From Pictodentalium vernedei (taxonomy: Eukaryota > Mollusca > Scaphopoda > Dentaliida > Dentaliidae), in contig CM062291.1 of the NCBI GenBank assembly GCA_031216915.1, positions 35,654,484 to 35,718,483 on the forward strand: DNA of 64,000 nt, read 5' to 3'. A program made the translations under genes and the position numbers. The notes beneath the pieces were generated by a model. It was not told the DNA's origin and searched no databases. It was given only the letters and a program-made list of their open reading frames with translations. Below, piece after piece: positions 19,496 through 30,845 of the stretch (positions are counted from its first letter, which is position 1; every line of letters starts with the position of its first letter).

Positions 19496-21323
19496 AGAGA
19501 AGTTCTCCTGAGACCGAAGCGACTCTAAGAGAGTTCTTCACCTTAGAATCCACTAGTGTGGATGTAGCCAGGGCTGCGTCACGTCTAACCAACTCCAGAT
19601 TTGCCACTGAAAGGGCGGAGTTACACGTGGAATAAGCTACTGTCCTTGAAAGAAGTCTTGAAGAGGATTGTATATCCTGAAACTCTTCCCCTTGAAGGCA
19701 CAGTGATAACGCCTTAGTAAGGTGATCTGCGTAAGATAAGGCATCTAAATTGGCTCTGTTAGACGCAATAGCTGTTTCCAACACCGCGGTTGGAATAGAA
19801 GCTGACGACGGTAATGATAGCTCTAAGTCTTCCGCCTCGTCGTCCATACGCAGAGGAACTCTCGGTATACCCTGTCCTGCCGTGTCGAATTTATTCCTTG
19901 CATTAATGAAAGGCAGGTTGAGAGTATTTGCGAACAAGAAACCTGCTTTCCCCGTCCTGGAAGCAAGTTTAAATATAGCGTCGTTCAATAATTCAAATGT
20001 TCTTGCAACATTATTGGACTGCGACGGAAGCTCGGGAGCGATGTCCCTGAACCGCTCAAAAAATTCAGAGTCCAATGACGCTATAATTCTCTTGTCCGGA
20101 AGCGCAGCAGTCTGGCCCGACGGAACAACTTGAGGGAGAAAGTGCCGGATGAAGTCCACGGCAGCTTTATGTTGTTCCGAAAGGGATAGCTCCAATTCAT
20201 CCGTATCCCTTTCACCATCCGGTCGGACCTCCCGATGTTCCCGGTCGTCCGCCCCCGATGCTTCGGCGGAGCGTACCGACCCAGCGCCGTCGGATAATTC
20301 TCGATCCGACACCGTTTCTGTCGGCTGCTGGGATGCTGCGATAAGCTGTGCTATCTGCACTAGAATGTCCGACGTCGAGACCTGCGGAGGCGCGGTCTTT
20401 CGCTGCTTCGCCGAGGGCAGCTCCGCATCAGATGGCTCCCGCATACTTTTCCTATGCGAACGTCCGGAGTCCATCGGTCTCGAATCCCTGGCTGCCGGAT
20501 GGTGTGACCTGGTCGCCAAAGAATCCTTCATCGGCGAAGCTGGCAAAATATCGGAGGTCACGCAGCCAAGGTGCGGTCGTGTGCGCCGACGAGAAGAGGA
20601 AGCCTTAACAGTCTCTGCGGACTGCTTATACAACGGAGCGTCTCGAGCGACGGACGTATGCTCCGCTAAAGACACATTTTGTACCACAACATCTGGTCCC
20701 AGATGTTGTTGTACGAGAGAGGGGCCTCTCTCGCTCGCGGCCCGGCTGGACCTGGACGAGCTAGGAACCGGACTAAAAGGCTTCCTCCGTTCTCGTTTAC
20801 TATCCGCCGTCACTGGGTGTGCATCTATTATGTTTATAGTGCTCGCATCACCCAAAATTTCCTCTTGGACCGCATCGGACGAACCCGGCTGCCGAACCAT
20901 TCGGTGAATGGACGCTACACCGGGCGAGCTAGCGGACGACATTTGTCTAATCTCCATGAGCACTTTTGCCGCTAGCTCTGAATTCATTTGTGACGACGGA
21001 CGCACACTTGAAGAAGATAACATGGAAACATCACCCTGTTCTGGTTCCTCTGAAATAGAAACTGAGAGAGTAGAGTGACCTTGTGGAGAAAGAGCCGGCA
21101 TCGCTCTTTCTCCAGAAACAACATATCGTGACACACGTTTCCAATGTTTCTCATCCCAATGTTCACATATAGGACAGGGATTAATGCGAGAACACTGACT
21201 ACAATTAATACAATGATCATGAAAGTCAGAGGAAGATTTCTTCCTATTACAATTTGAACAATGTCCCTTCATTGTGAAAGAACAACAATAAGTCCTAGTT
21301 ACTCGCACAAACCCCTGACACAA
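19170..21323 (-). CDS. DIRS Gag-like ORF
   Basis: The 717-codon frame occupies the first-ORF (Gag-like) position. The likely start is MKGHCSN (codon 18, about 21272), because copy 2 begins its related frame there (MMKECCANCN). Cys/His pairs at residues about 20-55 (CSNC, HCINCSQC, CPIC) suggest zinc binding. The middle is Ser/Arg/Pro-rich. The region from about residue 380 to 620 looks helical and conserved, and the C-terminus is Arg/Gly-rich (RGAGRGRRGF), as in RNA-binding tails. The role in packaging element RNA is inferred from position and composition only. Confidence 0.8.
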   Translation of the reverse strand: MCQGFVRVTRTYCCSFTMKGHCSNCNRKKSSSDFHDHCINCSQCSRINPCPICEHWDEKHWKRVSRYVVSGERAMPALSPQGHSTLSVSISEEPEQGDVSMLSSSSVRPSSQMNSELAAKVLMEIRQMSSASSPGVASIHRMVRQPGSSDAVQEEILGDASTINIIDAHPVTADSKRERRKPFSPVPSSSRSSRAASERGPSLVQQHLGPDVVVQNVSLAEHTSVARDAPLYKQSAETVKASSSRRRTRPHLGCVTSDILPASPMKDSLATRSHHPAARDSRPMDSGRSHRKSMREPSDAELPSAKQRKTAPPQVSTSDILVQIAQLIAASQQPTETVSDRELSDGAGSVRSAEASGADDREHREVRPDGERDTDELELSLSEQHKAAVDFIRHFLPQVVPSGQTAALPDKRIIASLDSEFFERFRDIAPELPSQSNNVARTFELLNDAIFKLASRTGKAGFLFANTLNLPFINARNKFDTAGQGIPRVPLRMDDEAEDLELSLPSSASIPTAVLETAIASNRANLDALSYADHLTKALSLCLQGEEFQDIQSSSRLLSRTVAYSTCNSALSVANLELVRRDAALATSTLVDSKVKNSLRVASVSGELLFDGKLSAIYDNIKKKANDSLLFRSAPKRSDTADTNKAGTSGSNAPKRGSYRGSGASSWSYSRDRQDSDSRSGRPSGRDNRSDAPGSTRRGAGRGRRGFSYRRPRRSRR

Positions 21324-22158
21324 AGATACATAATAACATGATCCATTAATAAATGAAAAAACAACTGCAAAACAAAATAATTTTGAAAAAATATTTTTTC
21401 AGAGAAGCCCAAGTTGCTGAAAAGTAACGTTGAGCCCCGATGGATCCGATGGCAAAGTGTGGTCAAAAATTTTGAATTTATATAAAATAATTAATGAGAC
21501 ACTTACGGATAATATAAATGTATCTTATAGTGAGATAAACTACAGCAAAGGCAAACAGCCCCCCTCAAAAAAGGCTGTTGCCAATGAAAACAAACAGTGT
21601 AAACACACTAGAAAACATGACTCCAGGCACTGAAAAAACTGGCCCGGAATCAGTCATCAATTACACTCTATCTGATGCAAAACAGAGACTCCCAGGGGAG
21701 AATCTGCAGAACATCAGATGGAAGATGCAGAACACAAACGTTATACACCCATGGGTGAAAACGTAACTATGGGGAAAATAACAGAAAACATTCTGTAACC
21801 AAGCAACTCTCCCAGGAAATTTTAGAAATGAAACTTCTCAAAAATATGCCAAAAGCATGGGAGAATTGCAAGGGGGGACTTTAGAAGGCTAGGGGAGAGG
21901 AAACACTGAATAAGCAGTGCAACAATTAGCAAGAATGACAACAAGAGGCCCATGCCTCGAAAATAGGCAACTTAACATAATTTCAACAAAAAATTTTAAG
22001 TACAGCCCTGATTATTTTTGGCCACTTCTTTTTTCCTCTCCTCCTTCTATCCTCCTTAGAATCACATTTTCTCCAAAAATTACGTGTCTGGCATCCTTTA
22101 AACTGAGATTTACAAGCACAAAGATCAGTGAGATGTTGACTGATGAAGGGCCAAACAG

Positions 22159-22360
22159 AGAATGATAATTGGCGCCAATTTCGGGACGACTGCGTCACTG
22201 CGCATGCGCAGTAGAGGCGTACTATGGAGGTCCTTTAGGACATGATTTCTTTTTGTTTTGGATGCAAATTTTGGGGATTGGGGGGCAAAATTTGTGTTTG
22301 GCCCTGGTTTTGTTGGAGTTAGCACCAGCTAAGTCTGGGTCATTGGTACAGTATAAAAAT
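22159..22360. repeat. DIRS inverted terminal repeat (5' side, promoter side)
   Basis: Reverse complement of the left repeat, ending at 'cagtataaaaat'. It lies upstream of the Gag-like ORF, so it should hold the promoter. The NRF1-like TGCGCATGCGCA palindrome (about 22199-22212) and GGCGCC (about 22171) are strong candidate sites. Confidence 0.93.
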
Positions 22361-22880
22361 ATGGATATTTCACTCGATACACACAGCTTCAAAATTCAAG
22401 TTTATGAGACTGAGAGACATGCCACAACTAACTGTCGTCTTTCCCACTTGAGTTCAAATTTAGCAACTCGATTATAAAACTGTAATATCTGGGATACATT
22501 TTTGTGGATGCAAAGGGAAATGGCGCATTTTTGCCTGGTGGGTGTGAAAGAAAAGTTTTCAATTCGAAAGTCTAAAAGTAGAAAACCGATTTTTTGATGC
22601 AACGCTCCGTCTCACAACATTCGAGACCTGCACACCTTTTCAGATTGCATACCCGCCGGAACAGCCACGGAAATCCCACCCATAAAACCAGTGAATAAGA
22701 CATCCATTGGGGTATTGAAAATGTGAAAACGTTGCGATTGAAAACAGTATTTGGTATTTTTTTAAATCATTACTGATGATCGGACACGATCTGACAATCG
22801 TCTTCCCAAAATATGACGATGTCAGATTTTCGAAAAACATGTCTCAAAACAGTCACTAACATGCCGCCACATAAATTAGT
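22361..22880. other. No recognised feature
   Basis: Single-copy-looking sequence to the right of the DIRS element. Short open frames of about 66 codons on the minus strand have no recognisable domain. Confidence 0.4.
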
Positions 22881-24775
22881 TTGGCACAATATATCACTCG
22901 TTACTAGGGAGACACGTTGGTTGCTAAGGTAAACAATTAACATCATTGCCGACTCCTTGGTTTAGATCCCTGGTGTATTACAGGTACTTATATTGAATTT
23001 AGTCAAAATTATCCTAATAGATATCCCATCGCTAGGGAGGCACGTTGGTTGCTTTGGACACCAACTGACATCACTACAGACTCCTTTTAGATCCTAAGTG
23101 TATAATGGGCCCATATATCAGACTTGGCCAGAATTGGCCCAACAGACCACCCGTTGTTAGGGAGGCATGTTGGTTGCCAAGGAAACCAACGGACGTCATT
23201 GCCAACTCACTGGTTTAGGTGTCTAGTGCATTATGGGCTCATATATCAATATATCAAATTTGGTCAAAATTCACTCCGTTTTCGACTCCATGGTTTAGAT
23301 CCCTAGTGCATCGTGGGTCCATAAATTGAATTTGGTCAAAATTGACCCAATAGGTCGCCTGTTGCTAGGGAGGCACATTGGTTGCTAGGGAAACAAACTG
23401 ACATCATTACCGACTCCTTGGTTTGAATCCCTGATGCATTATGGCTCCAGATATCAAATTTAGTCAAAATTGGCCCAGTAGGTCGCTCGTTGCTAGGGAG
23501 GCACATTGGTTGTTAAGGAAGCCAACTGACATCATTTTTGATTCTTTGGTTTGGATCCCTAGTGCACTGTGGTTCCATATATCAAATCTGGTCGAAATTG
23601 GCCCAATAGGCCGCTTGTTGCTAGGGAGGCACATTGGTTGCTAGGGAAACAAACTTGCATAATTTTCAACTCCTTGGTTTGGATTCCTAGTGCATTATGT
23701 GTTCCTATATCACATTTGGTCAAGACTTGAACAATAGGTCGCCTGTTGCTAGGGAGGCACGTTGGTTGCTAGGGAAACAATCTGACATCATTACCGACTC
23801 CTTGGGTTGAATCCCTGGTTCATTAAGCATCCACGTATCAAATTTAGTCAAAATTGGCCCAGTAGGTCGCCCGTTGCTAAGGAGGCACGTTGGTTGTTAG
23901 GGAAACCAACTGACACCATTTTCGATTCTTTTGTTTGGACCCCTAGTGCATTGTGGTTCCATATATCAAATTTGGTCGAAATTGGCCCAACAGGCCGCTC
24001 ATTGCTAGGGAGGCACGTTGGTTGCTAGGGAAACAAACTTGCATAATTTCTGACTCCTTGGTTTGGATTCCTAGTGCATTATGGGTTCATATATCATATT
24101 TAGTCAAAACTTGCCCAATAGGTCGCCCATTCCTAGGGAGGCACGTTGGTTGCTAAGGAAACAAACTGACATCATTACCGACTCCTTGGTTTGAATCCCT
24201 GGTGCATTGAGGGTCCACTTATCAAATTTAGGCAAAATTGGCCCAGTAGGTCGCCCGTTGCTAGGGAGGCACATTGGTTGTTTGGAAAACCAACTGACAC
24301 CATTTTCGATTCTTTGGTTTGGATCCATGGTGCATTGTGGTTCCATATATCAAATTTGGTCGAAATTGGCCCAAGAGGCCACCCGTTGCTAGGGAGGCAC
24401 GTTGGTTGCTATGGAAACCAACTGACATAATTTTCGACTGCTTGGTTTGGATTCCTAGTGCATTATGGGTTCATATATCAAATTTGGTCCAATTGGCCCA
24501 ATAGGTCGTCCGTTGCTAGGAAGGCATGTTGGTTGTTAGGGAAACCAACTGACATTTGGTATGCATCCCTAGTGCCTTGTGGATCCATATATCAAATTTG
24601 GTCGAAATTGGTCCAAGAGGCCGCCTGTTGATAGTGAGGCACGTTCGTTGCTAGGGAAACAAACTGACATCATTACCGATTCCTTGGTTTGGACCCTTAT
24701 TATATCAATTTTGGTCAAAATCGGTCCAATAGAGCACCTGTTACTAGGGGTGTTGCGTGTTGCTAGGAACATCAC
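22880..24775. repeat. Tandem array, ~128-bp units, about 14 copies
   Basis: Landmarks 'gttgctagggaggcacgttgg' and 'atatatcaaatttggtc' recur every 125-132 bp (for example near 23489, 23615, 23747, 23873, 24001, 24133, 24258, 24386, 24518). Units diverge by roughly 10-20% and the first few are less regular. Short open frames on both strands simply follow the repeat. It is probably the core of a pearl-like element. Confidence 0.9.
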
Positions 24776-25180
24776 GTGATGTACTAAATTGTAAATTAGT
24801 CTGACTCCCGGTGTATTATGGGAGAATATCTCAATAGCACCCCCCGCCCCACCCACGCCCCCTCCCCTGTTACTTCCCTCAACTGATGGTTCACTCACTT
24901 CACCCAATTGGTATCCGAATGTTCCTTTGAAAACAATTATATTGTCCCTTTTTATTCTTGAGATTCCTCGAATAAGAGCCGTTCTCGTAAAGTCTCTTCT
25001 CGGGCGTTCCTTCCGGTGAATAAAAAAAAAGTGTTTATAATATAAAGGACTCACAAGTTCAGATGCCTCCGGCGAATGAACTCGTGCGCCTACGGCGCAA
25101 TCGTCCTTTAAAAAAACAATGAAGTCGTTGAAAATCAAACCCGGAAATCCCAGTAAATCACACTTTGGAAAGTAATAAAA
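24776..25180. other. No recognised gene
   Basis: A C-rich stretch (24840-24872) is followed by unique-looking DNA with 'cctccggcgaatgaactcg'. A 212-codon minus frame crosses the junction with the array but has no domain, so I reject it as a gene. Confidence 0.45.
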
Positions 25181-25184
25181 ATCA

Positions 25185-25335
25185 ATCTTCTCTTTGCAAT
25201 GTGACAATCTCTACATCATAAGGGGCAAACATGTGGTTACCTCAAAATCAATCATGTTGTTGGCTCAAAACCTGTCTTCTCTTTCCGATGTAATAATCTC
25301 TATATTATGAGTGGCTAACATGTTGTTGGCAGCGG
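25185..25335. repeat. 66-bp tandem repeat, outlying units
   Basis: Two diverged units of the same 66-bp repeat as at 26528-27308 lie here, separated from that array by about 1.2 kb of other sequence. Confidence 0.7.
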
Positions 25336-26520
25336 TCAGCCGCGTAGGCGACTAGGGCAAAGAAGTCGCCTTGTCATTCCTCAAGTCGCCTTGGCTTACA
25401 TTGGGGGCAAAATTCAAGTCGTCCTCCAAAACTCCCTTGGGAGATATGGCAGTTTACAGTATTTTCTTATGTTTTATTTTAAAAAAAACCCTGCATCCAC
25501 ATTCACAAAAAAGTAAACAAGGCTGCTGTTAAAATCCGTCACACGGCTCTGGAAACAGCCTTAACGAGCCCAATTGTATATTTCTGAAAAGAATTGAAAT
25601 GGCGTAGTCGTTGAAACAATACGCACCAACTGATAGCAACCAGCACAAAGTGGCTATTTAAAAACAAAGTGCCAGCAAAAACAACAAATCACACAAGACA
25701 CACATCGAGTTAATTAGAATTTATTAAAGTTAACCACCGTTTCAAAACAAACAAAAAATTGTGTAGGAGACCGTTCATACAGAAAAACGTCGAAATTGCT
25801 TGCGGTTACGCTCTGTTCCACTGAAAAATTGGTAGCATTGAAATTCGCCCCGCAATTTGCATTGAATCAAAATGAATGTTTTTTGTTGAAAACTTGTGAA
25901 GTTGTGTTGGAAGGGGGTTAAATGTAATAAGGCTACGATCGAAATCACACATATTAGCATGGATAAAAATGGCAGGCCTTCATAGCACCAATCGCACATG
26001 TCATTGTAAGATGGTTGGCAGAAATTGTCAATTTTCTGAACAGTGTGTTATCACCCAGCGCAGCAGGGAAGGGAGACAACTGAAATATTTTGTCATTTAC
26101 CTAAGAAATAAATTAACTCAATTTGTTAATAACGCTTAATTTACGAAGGATATCGAAAACTTTTTTAACAACGCTTTTCAATTCAATTAGGGCATTCAGA
26201 AACCATGAAGGACCCAGCTTCTTATGTGAACTTGAAATTTATTTTAAACACTTTAAATATTTGTTTAAAAAGAATATACTTCTTTTACAGAGAAGAACAC
26301 TCTCACCATGGGTAATGCTAAATTTCAAATCCACTGCATTGAGGCAAATACAAAATCATCTGCAAGGTAACCCTAGTCATCACTGTTAGGGAAGGAGTTA
26401 GGGGGTATTCAGAAACCATGAACGACACAGTTTTTTTTTTGTGGGAGGGGGATTTTAACCTACATTCTTGTTATATACCATCTGACTTAGTTTTGTGTGT
26501 GTATGTATGTTTGTATAACT
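25331..26520. mobile_element. Possible hAT-like insertion, one end only
   Basis: The left end 'cagcggtcagccgcgtagg', followed by several AGTCGCC motifs, resembles the left end of the hAT derivative at 55807 (CAGGGACCAGCC plus AGTCGCC motifs). It also separates two blocks of the 66-bp repeat. I could not find a matching right end or target duplication. The rest has no recognised gene; an internal near-repeat 'attcagaaaccatgaa' occurs near 26190 and 26408. Confidence 0.4.
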
Positions 26521-26527
26521 TTTATTT

Positions 26528-27308
26528 AATCTGTCTTTTCTTTCCAATGTAATAATCTCAATATTATGAGCGGCAAACATGTTGTTCGTTCAAAATCTGT
26601 CTTTTCTTTCCAATGTAACAATCTCAATATTATGAGCGGCAAACATGTTGTTGGCTCAAAATCCATCTTCTCCTTCCAATGTAACAATCTCTACATTATG
26701 AACGACAAACAAGTTGCTGGCCCAAAATCTGCCTTCCCTTTCTGATGTAACAGTCTCTACATTATGAGGGGAAAACATGCTGGCGACTCAAAATCAATTT
26801 TCTCTTTCCAATGTAACAATCTTGATAAAATGAGTGGCACATATGTTGTTTGCTCAAAATCCATCTTCTCTTTCCAATATAACAATCTTGACATTATAAG
26901 TGACTACCATGTTGTTGGCTTAAAATCCATCTTTTCTTTCCAATGTAATAATCTCTATACAGTAGAATCCTCTTAATTGAATATCCATTTTGCCAGTGAA
27001 AATTATTCAATTAACAGGAGTATACAATTAACAGGGATTTGGTCAGTTTCCTGTGTTCTGGAGGTAAACTGAGCATTTATTCCATCATATGAGCTCTGTC
27101 AAACAAGATATAATAGAATAAATGCTCAGTTTACCTCCAGAACACAGGAAACTGACCAAATCCCTGTTAATTGTATACTCCTGTTAATTGAATAATTTTT
27201 ACTGGCAAAATGGATATTCAATTAAGAAGATTCTACTGTATTATGAGAGGCAAACATGCTATCGGATCAAAATAAATCTTCTCTTTCAAATGCAGCAAGC
27301 TCTATATT
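26528..27308. repeat. 66-bp tandem array interrupted by a MITE
   Basis: About seven units with landmark 'ctttccaatgtaacaatctc' spaced about 66 bp apart run to 26957. The array resumes at 27241 after the MITE at 26958-27240. Confidence 0.9.
26958..27240. mobile_element. Foldback MITE, 283 bp, ~140-bp arms
   Basis: Almost the whole element is an inverted repeat: TACAGTAGAATCCTCTTAAT at the left and its complement with one difference at the right. Arms match to the centre near 27098 ('catatgagctctg'). TA at both ends fits Tc1/mariner-type insertion into the 66-bp array. Diverged relatives occur near 40700-40850 and 45370-45590. Confidence 0.92.
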
Positions 27309-27349
27309 ATTATTTATATGTATACAAACAATCCTGCAACCAACTGACT

Positions 27350-27540
27350 TTAACCCCCAACACACTGATGTCAAAATATTCAAATTTCAAGCTGCTAATT
27401 TGGAATCTTGCATGGAAGAGCTAGTGAGCTCTACCCAACAACACTGTATTTACTAAATTCCTAGTTGCATTGTGAGTAAAAAAAAACTGCAAGGTGAAAT
27501 TTTGATATTTCGACATCCATGTGCAGAGTTAAGGCAGAAG
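27350..27540. mobile_element. ACCCCCTGCACA MITE, diverged copy
   Basis: Ends 'aacccccaacacactgatgt' and 'acatccatgtgcagagtt' match the element at 3659-3832 in order and orientation, with the same 'aaatttcaa' and 'ctagttgca' internal segments. Confidence 0.65.
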
Positions 27541-27619
27541 ATTTCACTACTGATAGGGTTCTTCCCCTTACTGGGTGGGAGTACCTAATCTGTAAATTTG
27601 AGGGACATGTGTGAATAAA

Positions 27620-28640
27620 CAGCTGCGCCATGAGCGCATGATATGCCCGTTATTAATTACAAGAGGGAAGCACACACTATATATACTTGTCAGGTTAATC
27701 ATGAAAATTGCTCAAAGTCCGACGTGGAAAATTGCCTATATTTTGATGAAATATAGAACCTTAGTGAGCACGCTCACATACCCCACGCACCCCGATATTT
27801 CAAGCTCTAATTATTTTTTAAAAATAAACATAGATTCTAGGAATACTGCAGAAAACAGTGTTCTGTAGTTTCAACGGTACTGAAAGAATTCAAGCAGAGA
27901 AAAAGCCTGGAAAACTGTAATTTTGATGAACTTTTCAAAGTCTATGGGGCCATAATTTTGGTAAAAATCAGTGGAGCGGAACAAAATCCAAACTTGTTCT
28001 GTAGGCCACCATGTTAGACTAACATATAAAAAATCAGCTCAATATCTGGAAGCCTGTAGGAAAAAAAGTCTGGAAAACTGTAATTTTAATGCACTTTTCA
28101 AAGTTCAAGGGTCGTAATTTCGGTAAAAATCAGTGGAGCGGAACAAAACGCAAACTTGTTCTGTAGGCCACCATGTTAGACTAACATACTAAAAATCAGT
28201 TCAATATCTGGAAGCGTGTTGGAAAAAGTCTGCAAAACTGTAATTTTGATGAACTTTTCGAAGTTCAAGGGCCGTAATTTCGGTAAAAATCAGTGGAGTG
28301 GAACAAAATGCAAACTTGATCTGTAGGCCACCATGTTAGACTAACATACCAAAAATCAGCTCAATATCTGGAAGCGTGTAGAAAAAAAGTCAGGAAAACT
28401 GTAATTTTGATGAATTTTTCAGAGTCCAAGAGCCGTAATTTCGGTAAAAATCAGTGGAGCGGAAAAAAATGCAAACTTGATCTGTAGGCCACCATGTTAG
28501 ACTCACATATCAAAAATCAGCTCAATATCTAGAAGCGTGTAGAAAAAAAGTCAGGAAAACAAGTAGGACTGACTGACGGACTGACGGACGGACCAGTCAA
28601 AAACATTATACCCCTGCAACTTCGTTGCACGGGGTCTAAT
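27620..28640. repeat. Pearl-like module, ~160-bp units x4
   Basis: The landmark 'actgtaatttt' recurs at about 27914, 28076, 28236 and 28396. A GACT/GACG run follows (about 28566-28595), then a terminal hairpin (CCCCTGCAAC / GTTGCACGGGG, 28611-28634). The order of core, tetranucleotide run and hairpin fits bivalve pearl/Helitron-like elements. Confidence 0.85.
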
Positions 28641-29190
28641 AAAGTCCCATAACTCTGGAATGACAAATCAGACAGCGACACAAATCGAAAGGGAGGTTCC
28701 TTCCATCAACATATTCTTGCAACCAAAAAATCATGAAAATTGCTCTAAGCATTTTCAAGTTATTGTTCGACATGTGGAAAATGGCTTATATTTTGATGAA
28801 TCAAGTCCCATACCTCTGGAATGACATACCAGACGGCAACACAAATAGAAAGGGAGATTCCCTCCATCAACATATACTTGCCAGCAAAAAATCATGAAAA
28901 TTGCTCAAAGCATTTTCAAGTTATTGTCCGACCTGTGGAAAATTGCCTAGATTTTGACGAATAAAGTCCCATAACTCTGGAATGACAAATCAGTCAGCGA
29001 CACAAATCGAAAGGTGGCTTCTTTCCATCAACATATACTTTCCAGCAAAAAATCACAAAAATTGCTCAGTGTTTTCGAGTTATTGTACGACGTGTGGATG
29101 GACGGACAGACAGGCGGACAGCGGTATACCATAATGCAACCCATTTTTTCAAAATGGGCGTATAAAAAATCGCAACATCGACGTCGTAGC
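28641..29190. repeat. Pearl-like module, ~165-bp units x3
   Basis: Units beginning 'aagtcccataactctggaatg' start near 28633, 28803 and 28968. A GGAC/GACA run at 29094-29120 and a hairpin 'cccattttttcaaaatggg' (29139-29157) close the module. Confidence 0.85.
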
Positions 29191-29224
29191 TGCGACGGGT
29201 GGTGCAATCTCCCAAAATTCTAAG

Positions 29225-29620
29225 TTCATCAAGGGCCATAACTCCCAAGAACAATATTTGGAACAACACATGCATTGAACAGTGGCTAGACATCAATAAG
29301 ATACACTTACATGCCACATATAAAGTCATTCCATCAAGTATTTCAAAAGTTATTGAGTTTTGAAACTCGTTGGTCACAGACAGACCGACAGCCATAACTC
29401 CAAGAAAAATATCTGGAACAACACATGCATTGAACAGTGGCTAGACATCAATAAGACACACTTACATGCCAAATATAAAGTCATTCCATCAAGTATTTCA
29501 AAAGTTATTGAGTTTTGAAACTCATTGGTCACAGACAGACCGACCAACAGACAGACGGACTGACCGACTGACCGACAGACAGACCGACATTGCCACTTAT
29601 AGAGCTGCTAGTTGCATCTA
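29225..29620. repeat. Pearl-like module, ~160-bp units x2
   Basis: Two units ('gccataactcc', 'cattgaacagtggctagac') are followed by a GACA/GACC run (29533-29590) and the terminal 'agctgctagttgca'. The same family ends at 42612. Confidence 0.85.
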
Positions 29621-29639
29621 AAAAAAGAACTGAAATTTT

Positions 29640-30175
29640 TGTCTTGAAAACCAATTATTATAAGGGCTGTTGATGGTAACAGTTTCTTGTAGGGCTTCAC
29701 GGTATTAAGACTGCCATACCAGTGACAATATCGAAAACAATATATACCAGTATATCGGCAAATCTTTAACATTAAAAGCAAACATTTTGTGATTTACACA
29801 TTTCCAGAATTCATTACACACTGTGGCTGATAACTTTCGATTTTGGAAACTCTGGGGTTAATTCATAGATTGGAACCATGTTCCAATGAAAAAATGTCAA
29901 ACTAATGATGGATATTTAGTGATATTTGTGATCTGAATAAGTTCCAAATTCAGTTCTTGCAAGTAAAATTTCACTGGATAAACATAATATTAACATCTGA
30001 TTGACAGACAAAGAACTAGGAATGGTATCTCTTTTTAAAGGCATTGTTAAAATGGAAATAATGGCTTAGTGACAGTTGACATTTGTCAGTGAAACTTAAA
30101 TTTTCAGATTTTCTGCAAAAGACTGAAGTGCAGGAGCTAGTGGATGAGACTTATTTGCTTGTATCACTGATGCTG
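29640..30175. other. hAT-like remnant, otherwise nothing seen
   Basis: 'tagggcttcacggtat' near 29694 resembles the ends of the element at 38917 (TAGGGCTGCACGGTAT), but no partner end was found. The rest has no gene. Confidence 0.4.
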
Positions 30176-30177
30176 AT

Positions 30178-30262
30178 TAACCCTTTACCCAACGTAATGG
30201 TCAAAACCGGCCACGCTGTTCGCAAAATCACTATTCAATTTTCATTATTTTAAGAATATTAT
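30178..30262. mobile_element. ACCCTTTACC MITE fragment
   Basis: It starts TTAACCCTTTACCCAACGTAA and continues into the outer arm only. The centre and right half are missing. Confidence 0.6.
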
Positions 30263-30264
30263 TT

Positions 30265-30845
30265 GCAAGTGTCAAGTTAGATACAAGCCTAAAAATAATT
30301 TTCATTGTGCTTCCAGACAAAATGTCAGACACCAAATGAATCATGTCTGTCATTTAAGAATGACATCTGACATATTACAAAATGGAATTTGCGCATTATT
30401 CAAAATAATGTGTTTTGGGTGTACATGTACATGTACCTTCATCTTAAAACTGCTCAGAATTCATCCAGCCATACCTTGTTTGGCAGGGCTCAATGAGTGG
30501 GATGCCTTCAGGACAATCTGAGTTTTGATTCTTATTCTGAATGTCCAATATGCCAAGTATATCATCTAGGTATGCATTTGTTGCTCCCAACAGGTCTAAA
30601 CCGATAACTAGAACTATCACTGAAGGTGATTAATACCCCCGCTTTGGGTTTTTAGAGGAATGCACTTCTGATCATGAAGGCGAAGGCAATTAGGAAATGT
30701 ATACATGAAGATCATTTTTTGTTGTTGAAATTTGTATTTGCATGTGGCCTTCCACAGAACAGCACTGAATACTTAAAGAGCCCACACATATATGGTTTAC
30801 ATTTGGAAAAACACATTTACAATGTGCAACATGTATTCAAAATCG
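30265..30845. other. No recognised feature
   Basis: Open frames of about 60 codons on the plus strand have no domain. A candidate minus-strand segment ending at a GTATGG donor near 30474 lacks a good acceptor, so I do not call it. Confidence 0.4.

Larger units (their letters stand above)
15229..22360 (-). mobile_element. Full-length DIRS-type tyrosine-recombinase retrotransposon
   Basis: This 7.13-kb element reads leftwards. It has inverted terminal repeats (15229-15456 and 22159-22360) and an internal complementary region (15531-15618) just inside its 3' repeat. Three frames follow in order: Gag-like, RT/RNase H and tyrosine recombinase. The internal region joins the complement of the left extremity to the complement of the right one, the defining DIRS1 arrangement used to close a circular intermediate. 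No target duplication is seen or expected. All three frames appear open, so the copy may be young. A deleted relative is at 47440-51401. Confidence 0.95.

Noticed and set aside
20149..20907. 252-codon plus-strand frame opposite the DIRS Gag ORF
   Set aside because: It is a shadow of the minus-strand coding sequence; low-complexity Ser/Cys-rich with no domain.
22880..24775. CRISPR-like regular repeats
   Set aside because: Whole ~128-bp units are repeated with no short repeat plus unique spacer pattern, and the DNA is eukaryotic.
24569..25207. 212-codon minus-strand frame
   Set aside because: It spans the end of the 128-bp array and unique DNA without any domain or splice support.
30420..30560. 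Possible UBR5 UBA-domain exon (peptide with QIVLKA)
   Set aside because: Resemblance is only six residues, the acceptor is poor and the frame does not extend into the expected UBA motif.
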